In this document: positions 10,773-22,639 of the stretch, in pieces
Numbering within the stretch: position 1 is the first letter of the stretch
How the letters are laid out: each line of letters begins with the position of its first letter
NCBI GenBank assembly: GCA_949752735.1
Contig: OX457047.1
Coordinates: 4,029,282 to 4,093,281, forward strand
From: Lumbricus terrestris
Taxonomy: Eukaryota > Annelida > Clitellata > Crassiclitellata > Lumbricidae
Reading direction: 5' to 3'
Length of the DNA: 64,000 nt
Position numbers and translations under genes: made by a program
The notes under the pieces: model-generated
Told to the model about the DNA's origin: nothing
Seen by the model: only the letters and a program-made list of their open reading frames with translations
Database searches by the model: none

Positions 10773-11063
10773 TTTTTAGCTGTGTCGACCTCAAATAGAG
10801 CCATTTTAGACTCTTGTTTGCCAGCTATTTGTGAACAATAAAGTCGCGAAAACTTCAAGAATAAGTCGTTTTTCAGTGTTGCAAGCTACCAGGATAACAA
10901 AAAAAAAGTTTTATTGTAAAAGAGAAAGGTTTTGTCTTTACCGTAATCACAACAGTGAAAAGTTTAGGTAATTAAGAAGCTAAGACAGCGGGACCGGCGC
11001 ATTTTTAGCTGTCGACCTCAAATGGAGCCATTTTAGGCTCTTGTTTGCCAGCTATTTGTGAAC
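10757..11063. repeat. Direct repeat of about 75 bp (10757-10835 and 10990-11063)
   Basis: Both copies run from ACCGGCG(T/C)ATTTTTAGCTG through TTGTTTGCCAGCTATTTGTG with a few differences. The first copy directly follows the GC-rich hairpin block, the second directly precedes the palindromic GTCCTGGCA region, so they may bound one element. Confidence 0.6.
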
Positions 11064-11195
11064 TGCATGGACGCCGTCCTGGCAGTCATGGACGACCGTC
11101 CTGGCAGTGCTGGCCAAATAAGTCATAGGACGGCGTCCTGCCTCGAAAATAAGTGCCAGGACGCCGTCCATGACCGTCCTGGCACACTTTAAGCC
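11064..11195. repeat. Interleaved inverted repeats of GTCCTGGCA
   Basis: GGACGCCGTCCTGGCAGTCA, GGACGACCGTCCTGGCAG, and the inverse AAGTGCCAGGACGCCGTCC with GACCGTCCTGGCAC. The same AAGTGCCAGGACGC start also occurs at 10612, upstream of the GC-rich hairpins. Confidence 0.55.
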
Positions 11196-11394
11196 CTGCC
11201 TTCAATGCTGTTTTAATTTACAACTGTACTGGTAAAATTTGATGCTGACCGGGAGAAAACCCGACTTTTCGGGCCCAATATTTCTGGCGACTGTCATCCG
11301 CCCAAAAATTTCCCCGTTTTCCCGCCCGAAAAAATCTTATGATCTTTTCTTAGTCTTTCGCTCCGGATCGCGTGAAAAAATACCTAAATATCCT

Positions 11395-11510
11395 TTGCTT
11401 TATTCATGCGTATACTCACACGCTCTTTGTGAGGTGAGTATACGCTGTATAACCGCGTATACCCTGGTTTTCCGCGATGAGTATACGATGCCGTTTTCCC
11501 CCGGAGGTAA
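11395..11510. repeat. GTATAC-rich palindromic segment
   Basis: GTATACTCACACGC, GTGAGTATACGCTG and CCGCGTATACCC; a related GTATACGCCGTATACCCGCG lies at 12178-12197. Function unknown. Confidence 0.35.
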
Positions 11511-11513
11511 GTA

Positions 11514-12180
11514 AATCAAATCAAATCAAATCGAATCACTTTATTGGTCCGTTTGTAAGAATAACAAGCACACCAAGTTAGGAACAAAAGTTACACAAAC
11601 ATCTCAAGTATAACCAAGTTGTTAAACATTAATCAATCCAATGACTTTAGTTAACATAGATGTTTTAAACAGGTAAGGATTGCTTAAACCTAGTGGTTCT
11701 AAGGTTAAGTGATGCCATTGTGGACAATTGTCCCTAGACCCGGGATGCGAGGTTTTAAAAAAAAACTCGTGCAATAGTGGACACAAATGGAGACCCAGAA
11801 GGGAGGAAATCCCGCTAATAGGGCCCCCAGAAAACTATTAAATAATTTTGATAGATACACACCACAATTTGATGAAAAAACCAAAGCAACAGTAGATGAA
11901 TGGAGATGATCACAGTTACCATAACATCACATCAAGGAGACCGGCACATCAATCCAACACACTATACAGAGAATATTTTAATGAAGCTGATTAAATAATT
12001 TTAAGATAAGTTATGGGCATCTATTAGATATTTACGTAATTTTATTTTAAACAGGTTAATATTAGGAGAAGCTCTAAGGCCTTGTGGCAAACTACTCCGT
12101 AACAAAGGACCCCTACACCTTATAGAAAATTTACGGGAGTTTGTTCTGGCAAATTCAGCTCTTAAAGAAAGTAAAGTATA
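11514..12180 (-). pseudogene. 3' end of a CR1/L2-like LINE, interrupted
   Basis: On the minus strand, about 12170-12015 encodes NSRKFSIRCRGPLLRSSLP and LFKIKLRKYL, the usual C-terminal end of CR1/L2-like reverse transcriptase frames. The 3' untranslated part ends in an (ATTTG)n tail, seen on the plus strand as AATCAAATCAAATC at about 11514-11536. About 11740-12000 does not fit and is probably a later insertion or diverged UTR. Confidence 0.6.
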
Positions 12181-12199
12181 CGCCGTATACCCGCGTATG

Positions 12200-13470
12200 C
12201 CCTTGATTACAGCCCTGGTTGTAAACCAATATTTTCATTCCGAACGAAAATGCATTATCCTTGACGAAAAAGAACACAATCAAGCAAGGAAATAGCTAAA
12301 TTGACAACTAAATATTATTAGTCTCCTACTAATAATCACGACGTCGTTGTGCAAAAATGTGAATACTCTTTATTACTTGACCGTTCCTAAAGTGTATCGA
12401 ATGACCATCTCCTTGTTGACTACTTTTGATTTTGATCCATACTTTAGCAATAGACAACACGAAAATCGGCATATCTGCTGCTCGCAAGATTTGAATAAAT
12501 TTCATTAAATAGAAATTGTACTAAGTAAGAATAAAACACTTCACCTTCCAATTTCTCGACTTTTTTCTAAGAATAATCGATTGAAGGAATCGCTTCAGAT
12601 CGTTTTCATCAAACTTTCACCAAAATGGAAAAGCATCTCACGAATTACCTGCTGCATATGGGGTCTTTTATTCAATTCAGATAACACGTATGCTCGCGCT
12701 ACTTATGAGAAAATTAATATCAGGAAACATTTCTGCCATTAAATAACCATAAGTGAAATTTATTGCTGGCAATAGGAAAAGACATGACTGCAAATCAAAT
12801 CAAGCCAATGCCCGTGTTCTTAAAACCGGAATTTGCTATTGATCTGTCATATGAAAGAGCAACATTAAAACCATCAGAATTAGATTTATTGCACAAAAGA
12901 ACGACAGTTTTGGAATTGTGAGTAAATTATTGAGGGTCTATTCAAATGCGCAGTTTTAATTTCCGCTGGAACCAGGCAGCATTTCTGTCACGAAAAAGCA
13001 ATATCCCACTATAATAGGAACCAATATTTTATAGTAGACAACACCTATAAATCAAAAGTCGCTATGAATTTGATCGTGCATTTAATTCTTTTGAGCTCTT
13101 TCCTTAATTACATTTGATGTCACTGAGGCTGGTGAAGACATACATGTATGCACCTTTCCGATTTATTTATGAGCTATGCATATTTTCTGAATAAATCAGG
13201 AAATGAAGGAAAGTGATTGGCACGCATTTGTTTATCTGCCTACCTTATACTTTATGCTTGAACAGTGTACAACACACTTGGAATGGAAGTCTTATGTTGA
13301 AATTTATTGAAGTCCTACGTGCTATGTTGAACTTTTGAATTCCTACGTGAACTACTTTTGTCGCAAGCCTCAGTCACTTTTTATTGCCATGCCGCGCATT
13401 TGCCCATAATTATGACTTTGCGTCGCATAGACTCAAAAGTCCCCTCAAAAGTTTTGCTTTAATGATGAAA
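12200..13470. other. AT-rich interval, nothing recognised
   Basis: No repeat or frame that I can name; no copy of the ACACC/TATA motif was found here. Confidence 0.4.
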
Positions 13471-13474
13471 AGCT

Positions 13475-13884
13475 TTGCCCCCTCAAAGGTCCGACCCACA
13501 CCTCATCGTGGTGAGGGGGTGGCAACAGCCAATTATGGGAATGCCTGCTGAGGCTATGTCATCAGTGGTGAAAGCTCAGGCTGAAGTACCACCTAGGGCG
13601 TTACGCGAGGTGAACAGGCTCAGCAGGAACCCTGAAACAGTTGGCAAATATGGGCGACGGCATCGCAGCCTCTGTTGTCATAACAGAGCCAGTCCCAAGC
13701 CTGGAACTCGCTATATGTGAGGAATGCGAGGGTTGAGCGGATGGGTGCAGATACTCCGCTTGTAAAAGAAAATACGAAAGAAATCCAATGCAGACGACAA
13801 TCACAGTTCAGGACCGCGGACTTTGGAGGAGAACGATAAAGTGTGCATTGGACACCTACGGGTTGTTAACCCATGGATAATGAA

Positions 13885-13940
<56 letters not shown>
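13475..13940 (+). mobile_element. Composite retroelement unit ending in a GAT microsatellite
   Basis: The 3' end reads GGACACCTACGGGTTGTTAACCCATGG then GAAGATGATGATG (split here: a GGGTT/AACCC stem followed by the GAT tail). The same ending, GGACACCTACGGGC with a GGGC/GCCC stem, occurs at 58493. The body carries GCCTCTGTTGTCATA (13668-13682) and CCAGTCCCAAGCCTGG (13689-13704), the cores of two short families dispersed later in the window. An 81-residue open frame (13475-13720) is not recognised. Probably an internally deleted LINE or a SINE made from it. Confidence 0.5.
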
Positions 13941-14113
13941 GACTCATAATAGGCGCATAATCGCGCTTGGTTTCGGGGGAACATCGTCCTGGTAATAATA
14001 TTATTAATAATAATAATCCATTTATTCAGCAATCCGGTTGACAGACCGCAACCGGTTACAGTGCCCAATTATTCAGTTTAAACAATTCATAAGAACGGAG
14101 ATTAACGAATACA

Positions 14114-16260
14114 CCAGAGATTCTCAACCGGTGTGTCGCGACACAATAGTGTGTCGCGTATAACTGGTGTGTCGCAGGTGTGTCGCGAAGAGTTTGTGTG
14201 TCACGAAGTCCCACAGCATAAGCCGTCGTTCTTGTATTTAATTACTTCCGCAGTTTGACGAGCGTAGGCAATGAAAATTGTTTGCATTGTATTTATCTAT
14301 TGCAATTCATCGCAATTTGAAGCGACCCACAATCCATCCGTAGGCCTACATGCAATATTTTGCGGATGACTCGAAAGTGTGCCCTTTTAGTCTTAGCTTA
14401 CAATAATTTATAACACGCTAGCGAACACCCCGAATAAACTTTTGCCAAACTTCTGTAATATTCGAAAATGGGGGTACATTTTATAAGAAACGGAAATTTT
14501 GCGGATGGACGCGGAAATGCGGAATTGTGTGCTCTCAGCCGGTTTGCGTATTCAAAGTAAAACAAATTGTAGGCTACAAAGTCCAGGGCTCTGTGGGGTC
14601 CAATTGACCCCAAACTTTTTAACCAACATATTTCCTGTAGGCCTACTTTTCAAGTTTCAGTGACAATAATTAGACTTTTAAGGGGCAGCGTTTAGTTTCG
14701 GCAGCCTATGTTGTCCTATGTTTTCACACTTTGATGAACTGGATTGAACTATGTGGATAATTGAAGATAACTTTCACGCCTTTTTATATAAAATCAGTTT
14801 TATATAGATATTTTATAAAGCTCATTCGTTAGTCTCGTTAATGGGTGGGCCCAAGGCTTTCCAGGCCTAAAGTGTCCTGGGACCCTGGCCATTTAAGTTG
14901 CTACTCAGCTGTATGTATACCGGTATTGCACTCACAAAACCTATCGATCATCGAGCATCTTTCTATAGTCTATACTTATAGGATTCAAGGAAAATTCAGG
15001 AAAAATCGCAAGTAAGGGTAGGGGTAAGTGTCCAATAACGACGTGTAGTGGTAGATTTAGGTCACTGTAATTTAGAATTTGAAATTCATTAGAAACTACA
15101 CCGTGTCTCAATAAAAAAGGTGCAGAATTGTTTTTGGTCAGAACTTCGCCAAATTTCCACCAATCTTAATAACTTTTGGCAGGTAGATGGAAAAATGGCT
15201 GAAATTTCATGCTATATATAAATTTTCCACCTCACCTGACACATTTCACCGCACTACCTTGTTAAACACAGATATACCAATTTCTCATATAACGCTTAGA
15301 TCTTAATACTTCCAACAAACTATCTGACGTCTGAATTAGCATGCAATAAAGTAAATATCAGAGTTTCTTAATTGTTATGACAGATCTGCTTAAAAGTGTT
15401 AGAATTGGTGCTCGAAATGTGCCTCGCATGCACGGACACAAGCGCTAAGACGGCGACGCCACTGGTCGATAGCACCATCAACAATCGACTGTGTCAAAGC
15501 GCGCCCACTCGTCGATCAGACGCCTTTTGAAAATGTCGACACTGGCTATTCTGGACTGGCAAACCTTCTCCTGCAGCACACTCCGTATGCTATAGTCGAC
15601 TGGGTTAAGATCTGGTGAATTCGGCGGCCACAGAGTTGGAGGAATGAAGTCGGGCGTCTCTCGCTCCAGGAAAGAGACGGTGGGTGTCGCGCGCTCGATG
15701 CGCCGGGGCGCCATCCTGTTGGAAGACAAAAACTTGCCCTGGGATATCCGGCGTATGTCTGACGGTATCTTCTGGGCAAGAAGGTTGTCGTGATAGTAGG
15801 CCTATGCCCCATTCACTTTGACATCCGGTTCAATGCAATGGATTTCAGTGCAACCAAGCTTCGAGACGCAGTTATATGAAAAATTGGTACATCTGTGTTT
15901 AACAAGGTAGTGCGATGATATGAGTCAGGTGAGGTGGAAAATTTATATTTAGCATGAAATTTCAGCCATTTTCCCGTCTACCTACCAACAGTTATTAAGA
16001 TTGGTGAAACTTTGGCGACGTTCTGACAAAAACAATTTTGCACCTTTTTTATTGAGACACGGTGTAGAAGGCACTCATTGTCAACATTTTCATTCATTCG
16101 AATTTAAAAAAAAATAGAATATAAAAACTATTTTAACTTTGACATAGGCCTATTTAATTTTGTTAAAGATTGACATCATTTATGACGATTTGATGGTGTT
16201 TAGCGAATTTTTTTGGCAAGTTTAGGTGTGTCACGAGTGAAAAAATGTTGAGAACCTCTG
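14114..16260. mobile_element. hAT-like DNA transposon (non-autonomous), host of a nested mariner
   Basis: The left end is CAGAGATTCTCAACCGGTGTG; the right end, read inverted, is CAGAGGTTCTCAACATT. The CAG-GGTTCTCAACC type of end is known for hAT elements. Flanks GAATACAC and GAAACAC look like an 8-bp duplication that lost one base. The related SINE at 52262-52290 has GAATACACAAATCTTAAC with no insertion. GTGTGTCGCG is repeated just inside the left end. No hAT transposase is left. Confidence 0.75.
15099..16064 (-). mobile_element. Degenerate mariner with TA target site
   Basis: TA flanks ends of CACCGTGTCTCAATAAAAAA on each strand, with inverted arms of roughly 190 bp. Minus-strand frames in the middle show DNLLAQK-like debris and FLERETPDFIPPTLWPPNSP followed by DLNPVDYSI, the signature of mariner transposase near its third catalytic residue. 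The frame is broken and the element (966 bp) is shorter than usual, so an internal deletion is likely. Confidence 0.85.
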
Positions 16261-16885
16261 GAAACACAAATCTTGACTGTGCTAACATAGCCTGCAATTA
16301 TACATGGCGCTATTAGCAGCTTGCAAAGCAAATCCGCCCAACGGCGGCTCGAACTCGCTGCCTCTCGCACTCTACGCCAGCGTGTTATCCACTACTCTAC
16401 CGTGCTTTGAAGGACAACGCTTAGCACGTAAGTGTGATGCTTATAGAAAGAACAATTATTTCTCTTCGGTTAGGCTCTGAAAGTCCATCAGTAAGCTTAT
16501 TGGCTTTTGCAGTAAACCAATGGCAGGGCTGCTCATTTTATTGGTCTACGGTTTCTTCGTAGAAACCATAACGTTAATCATACTGCCATAGCCATCATTG
16601 GCCAATAAATACACACACATCGTGTCCATAGAAAAAGCAGCTAAGACTACTTTTTGCGAAGCCAAGAAGAACGATTTCCAGATTTAGTGTCAAAATGTTT
16701 AAAGCATTGCAATTAAATTAACTTTTTTGAACAGCGCCGTTTCCCCAAATGATTGTGCTTAGCCTAGGCTATAATAATTATTATAATGTGTATTTCTATC
16801 ATAATGTAAACCGAGTATGAGCTATTTCGTGTAATATTATGAAAGAATCTAGATTAAGGAATTAGTCATTTGCGATGCTATTTCG

Positions 16886-16921
16886 TCTTATTGAAAATCT
16901 GGATGCATTTTAAAAGGTGTC
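16886..16921 (-). promoter_or_regulatory. ACACC/TATA snRNA-type motif (weak)
   Basis: Minus strand: TTGACACCTTTTAAAATGC, then CAATAAG in the TATA position (index 29-33). The proximal box is excellent, the TATA box poor. Confidence 0.3.
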
Positions 16922-16929
16922 AAAATTTC

Positions 16930-17650
16930 CGATTATACCGAGCGAGGTTATAATTCGGCAACTATTATTATTATAGACCATTGGATTCTCACAGTTTTTT
17001 TATAAGACATGTTGGCCTGCTGCTTCAACTCTGATTTACAACAACAATAAATGATTTTGCCATAATATTATTAGCACATAGACAGACGAGCGAATCAGGT
17101 GTTCACTTCATAATGCACATGATTATGAGAAAAGCAGGGTTAGAGAGAGACATAGGGAAAGACAGAAACATAAACAGTTGGAGGTCTATGCAAAGACACA
17201 ACGAGAGGCAGAGGGAGGAGACAAGCAACCAAACATCGAGTGATTTGTTTTAAGCTCAAAATAGACACATGAACAATCAAGGACAATGATATTCAGGTGA
17301 TTCATTATGCTTCAGGTCGAATGTTTGAACACATCGGTCTAAAGCTATTGCCATCCCCACACCATCTAGGATTCTAGGGCATCGAGAGTTATTTTGGGTT
17401 TCACCGATGGATTGGCCTTGAGGCTCACATTGACAAAAATATGCTGTAAAACCCGGGAATCCATGCTTGCTTTGTGTGTTTTCGTCGTCCACGGCCTCCG
17501 CGGTCAACGTCTGTTTGATGTTGTTAGAGCTACTACCATTGCAAGATTATTTTATGCCTCCCCTGTTTGATGGGATTTGCCAATGCCATGGAGCGTAAAC
17601 GTCTTAACGGTATTTTAATAAAGAAATTGCCCGTTCTAGCTTCCTTCCTA
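16930..17650. other. No gene recognised
   Basis: AT-rich DNA, then an AG-rich run near 17110-17230. A possible degenerate ACACC/TATA copy lies on the minus strand at 17066-17101 (ACACCTGATTCGC, then TAATAATAT). Confidence 0.35.
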
Positions 17651-17654
17651 CCGA

Positions 17655-17885
17655 TTGTCATAAATAATAATAATATCTTTTCTTTAATTAAACGCCTGCA
17701 AGACGCACTGCGCTTTACATTTACAGGTTATGCAGTAATCTTAATTAAACTTAACTACCAACTGAACAGACAGCTTTGTAACTACACGGCGCCAATGGCA
17801 GCCTACAAAGCAAATCCGCCCAACGGGGGCTCGAACTCACTACATCTCGCACTCTTGGCCAGCGTGTTAACCATTACTTTACCGG
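17655..17885 (-). repeat. tRNA-like SINE, same family as 13990-16415
   Basis: AAAGCAAATCCGCCCAACGG, GGCTCGAACTC and TGTTAACCATTACTTTACCG match the head of the split SINE and of the copy near 52.3 kb. Confidence 0.6.
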
Positions 17886-18136
17886 GCCCCCTGTTCTAGA
17901 GCTCCATCTTCTCTTTCCCCCTCTATCCTATTATATCATTGTCACATACTTCACGACCTCCGACCTCCCCATAATCCTAAGGTTACTCCATACAATACTC
18001 GGAACCAGGTCACATGATCTAACCTTTACTAGAGTAGAATCTTTTGCCAATAGGTTTATCATGAGAATGTTGTATTACTTTGCATCAATGTTTATATTGT
18101 ATTTATTTCTTCTGTAAGCTTCTGTGCGTTTGCTGG

Positions 18137-18336
18137 NNNNNNNNNNNNNNNNNNNNNNNNNNNNNNNNNNNNNNNNNNNNNNNNNNNNNNNNNNNNNNNN
18201 NNNNNNNNNNNNNNNNNNNNNNNNNNNNNNNNNNNNNNNNNNNNNNNNNNNNNNNNNNNNNNNNNNNNNNNNNNNNNNNNNNNNNNNNNNNNNNNNNNNN
18301 NNNNNNNNNNNNNNNNNNNNNNNNNNNNNNNNNNNN
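18137..18336. other. Assembly gap, 200 N
   Basis: Exactly 200 N residues, the size often used for a gap of unknown length. Frames spanning it are meaningless. Confidence 0.99.
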
Positions 18337-18484
18337 AAGTTCTTTTGTCGTCCGTTCAAATGTCATGGAACCAAAAATTCATACGTGTCTAGTTTGGGAC
18401 CGTCGCACATCGTCACAACATGTCTGAATCACTACCTCCCCTTGGTGAGTGACATCAATTTTTGACGATCCTTAAAATGGTCGC

Positions 18485-18540
18485 GGCTGTGAGCGGCATT
18501 ATATAAATAGCAACTTACTACACATTGCATTACACTACAT
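18485..18540 (+). repeat. CR1/L2-like LINE 3' tail
   Basis: GTGAGCGGCATTATATAAAT then CATTGCATTACACTACAT matches the end of the LINE at 27906-28680 (GTGAGCGGCGCTCTATAAAT plus ATTAC repeats). The hAT at 18541 is inserted in this tail. Confidence 0.6.
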
Positions 18541-19319
18541 CAGTGGTGCACAACGTCCGGCCCGCGGGCCACATCCGGCCCGCGACGGGTTGTCATGTGG
18601 CCCGCGATGACCAAGAGGAAAGGCAACTATTTAAGAGCCGAAATTAACATTAAGTCGAACACCTCGAATTTCAGGCAGAAGCACACAACTGTCGCCGCCA
18701 TCTTTCTTGTCTGATCCATTCTTTCAACTGTTGTTTTCAAGACTTTGAACAGTGCAGACAACAGATGCAAATCTTTGCAGATCCCTAATTTGCTGTTCCA
18801 ATGGACGAGATGTCACAAGATTATCAGTTGGAACTTATTGATCTCCAGTCATCTGATGCAATGCATGCTGCTTACAGAGACAAAACTTTGCTTGACTTTT
18901 ACAAGTCTCTTCCAGAGACATTTGTTCATCTGAAGCCTGAAGGACAATGCTCTTGTTCATGCAAACATGTTTGGAAGCACCTATCGCTGCATCTGTCAAC
19001 TACAAACATTCAACCTGACATCTCTAAGCTAGTTGCAGAAATGCAGCCGCAACCATCACACTGAGATGCGCATTGTGCATGGTCACTGAAAAACTATTAT
19101 TTTGTGGCAACATAGAAGTGCTATAAATACCCTTTTTATATAACTCCTAACATTTACTTTTACTTGCAATGTGTTTTACTGCGCACGTCATCTTAATAAA
19201 TTAATGTGACGTGCATTCATCTTACAATTACATAGTCTGAGTTGTCACACTTGTTTGGCCCCCGAAGGGTTTAAGAAATCGATTAGTGGCCCTTGGCTGA
19301 AAAAGGTTGTGCACCACTG
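18541..19319 (+). mobile_element. Internally deleted hAT transposon with a perfect 8-bp target duplication
   Basis: Ends CAGTGGTGCACAAC and GTTGTGCACCACTG are inverted. CACTACAT flanks both sides exactly (18533-18540 and 19320-19327). GGCCCGCGGGCCACATCCGG near the left end is typical of ZBED/GTF2IRD2-like hAT elements. A C-terminal transposase remnant (18801-19064) includes MELIDLQ-like YQLELIDLQSSDAMHAAY and LLDFYKSLPETF, but the strongly conserved middle is missing, so the copy is dead. Confidence 0.88.
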
Positions 19320-19418
19320 CACTACATTGAGCCATCAAAATAAATCAAATTATTATTTGTAAAACTAAGCATTGGCCTTGCCCTCTGGGAAAAACTGTAA
19401 ACGTATGTTATTTCCTTC

Positions 19419-19454
19419 CTATATATAAGTAGTTAAATACGTTAAAAAGGTGTA
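19419..19454 (-). promoter_or_regulatory. ACACC/TATA snRNA-type motif
   Basis: Minus strand: ACACCTTTTTAACG, then TTATATATAG. The first T of TATATA is at index 27 counting the A of ACACC as 1. Confidence 0.5.
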
Positions 19455-19459
19455 TAAAA

Positions 19460-21715
19460 TCAACCGTTGCTTATGACCGGTTTGTTCCTAAAACAAACGG
19501 GTTCATTTTTATTTTACGCTAATATTTTCAGTTTTACGATACTATGTATGCACAACGAACGTAACATCGCCATTGCTCGTGCTCTTGCATGCAGTGCCAG
19601 TCCAAAGCATTGGGAAAAGGAGCTGACTCCAACCGTCTTTGCTTTCAGAACGCGTTGAGGAAGAAACAAAGGGAAAAGGCGTGCATGCGTACAAAGATGT
19701 CATTGATAATGATTGAGTTTAGAAACCTTTTAAATAGAATTCTGCGGCGTCATATATATGATGCTTCTGCCTACATAGTTTGTATTCACTAAAGATGGGT
19801 GCAAAAGAGTTGGGAGGTTCCAATTTGGCAAGGATGAAACCATGTTTAGATGCTTGTAAAAGAAAACACGACAGCAGTTTACTCAGTAACAAGTATGAAG
19901 TGTCCGTAATACATATTCACAGAGACAGCAAAATATAATCCAAGTGGTTCCAAGTCATCCGCTAAAACTTTAAAATATGGTGCTATCACGAAGTTTTTAT
20001 TAAAATGTACAAAAGAACAACTTAACACTACTTTGCTCACTTGTCAAGTACTCAACTTATTGGTGATATTCTGTGTCTTTGTATGCAATTATGCAAAAGT
20101 GAACAGTGCACAATAATAACAATAGAATAGTGAATCTGCGTTGTTAAGAAATAGGCGTAGGTGTTCAGAGATTAATAAGTAAGTAATTTAATATCGGTGA
20201 AGCGTCAAAACACTCACATATAATAATACTCAGAAATAAAATACGCGTATGGTAGGCCTACGCGTATTTTATTCTTTGAAAGGTACGCACGTATGATACA
20301 CGTACATTATAAGGTACGCGTACGCATCGAGCTATGGATTCCTTTGTCATTATTTTCCCTCACTGAACCTGCTTGATTGAACGAATTCAATTTGCTTGGT
20401 CATCTATCGCTGGTATTTATGAATCAACTTAATCTGTTTAAATGGTGTTCCTCATTACGAGAATATTCAACACCAATTCATTGTGACAGGCTCACAGCAC
20501 TCTGGCGGCCGTTCACGACGTTAGGATCAATAGCTTTAGCCACATTTGTTGGCAAAAAAAGCTCAATTTCCTTTAAATATGCAAAAATAAAATAAAAAAC
20601 GTTCAAAATACCTGAAATTCTGGTAAGGTGTCCATAAAACATATTCACAAGAAAATAATTCAAGCTGGTTCCAAGTTTTCCGCTAATGCTTGAAAGAAGA
20701 ATAGCTCTGAGGTGTGTCATATCCCACCTCACCTCAGTAACGTTATCATTTTCACGTGAAAATGGATTGGTCAAAGCGTGATAATAAACAAATGTCAATA
20801 GTAAAAGCGGGTAAGGGCAATGCTGTGCTTAGTGAATGGTGAAGGGCAATCCATGCTTGGCTCAGGGTTGTTGAATGGTTTCGGGTGTAAGTTGAGGTGT
20901 TCCGGGAAGCGCAATCTGTCACGTGATCAAAGCTGTTGAATATTCATGCTCTAGTCAGGGAAATCGTACAGTAGTCGGGAAACTCATGTTCGTCTTGGAA
21001 AAACTACGAAACACTTCAGCGCAATATCATAGGATATAGATATTCATGTCGGAACAATGGAATCGGAAACTGGGTCAGTGGAATCGAGAGCAATCCTTTA
21101 CTGTGCAGCGGAATTCTGGATCAGTTCAATGGGGTTCAGCAACAGTTCTTGTCTCCATCAAGAAAAGTCAAGAAAAGTCAGGATTTTATTTCCGGTTTAC
21201 ACGACCTTGGTAACAAAACTGTATATTTATTTAATTGGAATTTTAATCGAAATTCTAAGCGTCCTTTCCCCTTGGTGCGCAGTAGCATCATTTAGTAGGG
21301 AGTTTTTTTAATGACCCAAACATTCCCATAGATACACGGGGTTTATGGCCAGGATGGTCGCATACTAGTAGCTGGGTGCACCAGAAAAATGGTTCCATAC
21401 CTGAAAATGTGAATGAAAATAGGATATAATAATTTCAAGAAAACTGATATAGCCTACATAGAATCCGACTAATGTCTAGACTAGATATTCATAATGATGA
21501 ATAACCTTGTAATATCTGTAGGTTTTCGAAGTGCAGTTTTCAAAGTTCTTTTGCAGCAAGATTTTATTTCGTTCTTTTTTAATGGCTGCGAGACTTTTGT
21601 TGAGTCACAAATAATAAATACTATACGCTGAAAGTTTTCATAATTATGCACTATTAATAAACCGTTGCAAAAGCGACAGAATTGTTAGATTTTTATCATC
21701 AGAGGACATAATATA
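19460..21715. other. No gene recognised; diverged local duplication
   Basis: CATATTCACA, GGTTCCAAGT and CCGCTAA occur in the same order at 19910-19970 and 20638-20690, an old duplication. The second copy has TGGACACCTTACC (minus, near 20630) without a clear TATA. CGCGTATTTTATT-type inverted repeats lie near 20243-20275. Confidence 0.4.
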
Positions 21716-21718
21716 GAA

Positions 21719-21807
21719 TGGATGGATCCGATTTTACCAGGGTCTATGACAACAGAGGCCGTTACCCTGGACAGAAATTTGCTCGGCATATTACAGCACG
21801 TAAGAGC
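21719..21807 (-). repeat. Hairpin-block repeat (family A), copy 1
   Basis: CCAGGGT at 21737-21743 pairs with ACCCTGG at 21764-21770 around a loop holding TATGACAACAGAGGCC. Flanks GGATGGATCCGATTTTA and AGAAATTTGCTCGGC are shared with the copies at 40.8 and 50.2 kb. Confidence 0.65.
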
Positions 21808-21865
21808 AAGGTACTGAACCAGTTTTGATCATATAATAATAATATAGAATAATTTGGACATTTGG

Positions 21866-21904
21866 CTTATATATGACGCAGCTTATTAACGCTTTGGAGG
21901 TGTC
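21866..21904 (-). promoter_or_regulatory. ACACC/TATA snRNA-type motif
   Basis: Minus strand: GACACCTCCAAAGCG, then CATATATAAG; TATATAAG begins at index 31. Confidence 0.55.
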
Positions 21905-22060
21905 TTTTGTCACACATTATTTGAAAGTAGTAGACAAAAAATCGTATTAATAAACTGAAAAATTCCTATTGTTAGACAACATAAAACGTCTTTTGAAGAA
22001 GTTTATAATTGAACACAATAAAACATGAACAATGATAATATGCTTTGTCATTAGCGACTG

Positions 22061-22418
<358 letters not shown>

Positions 22419-22639
22419 ATGAAGACGGTAGAATAATTTTTCTGGTGTGGCAGTTACTGTGGAACATGAATAAACTTCGCAAGAAAGTGCGATATGGTTT
22501 GACACCTCTTTTTAATAGAAAACACATATTATATCAAATATTTCCTTCCGGCTGATGAATTGCACCAGGAGAGAAGATTCGTCATCAGTAAACATCTGAA
22601 AATCCTAACAAAAACGAGTTTCGCATCAGACGTAAAAAT

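Larger units (their letters stand above)
13990..16415 (-). mobile_element. tRNA-like SINE, split by an hAT insertion
   Basis: Read on the minus strand, the head (16410-16300) has an A-box-like TAGAGTAGTGGATAAC and a B-box-like GAGTTCGAGCC, followed by GGGCGGATTTGCTTTGC and an AT-rich body ending near 13990 in ATTATTATTATT. Related copies are at 17655-17885 and 52160-52440. The body is interrupted from 14114 to 16260 by an hAT element. Confidence 0.65.

Noticed and set aside
15099..15125. AAAAAAGGTGCAGAATT near 15115 as a promoter box
   Set aside because: It is the terminal repeat of a mariner and occurs symmetrically at both ends.
18075..18465. Four open frames of 87-115 codons
   Set aside because: They run through the 200-N gap.
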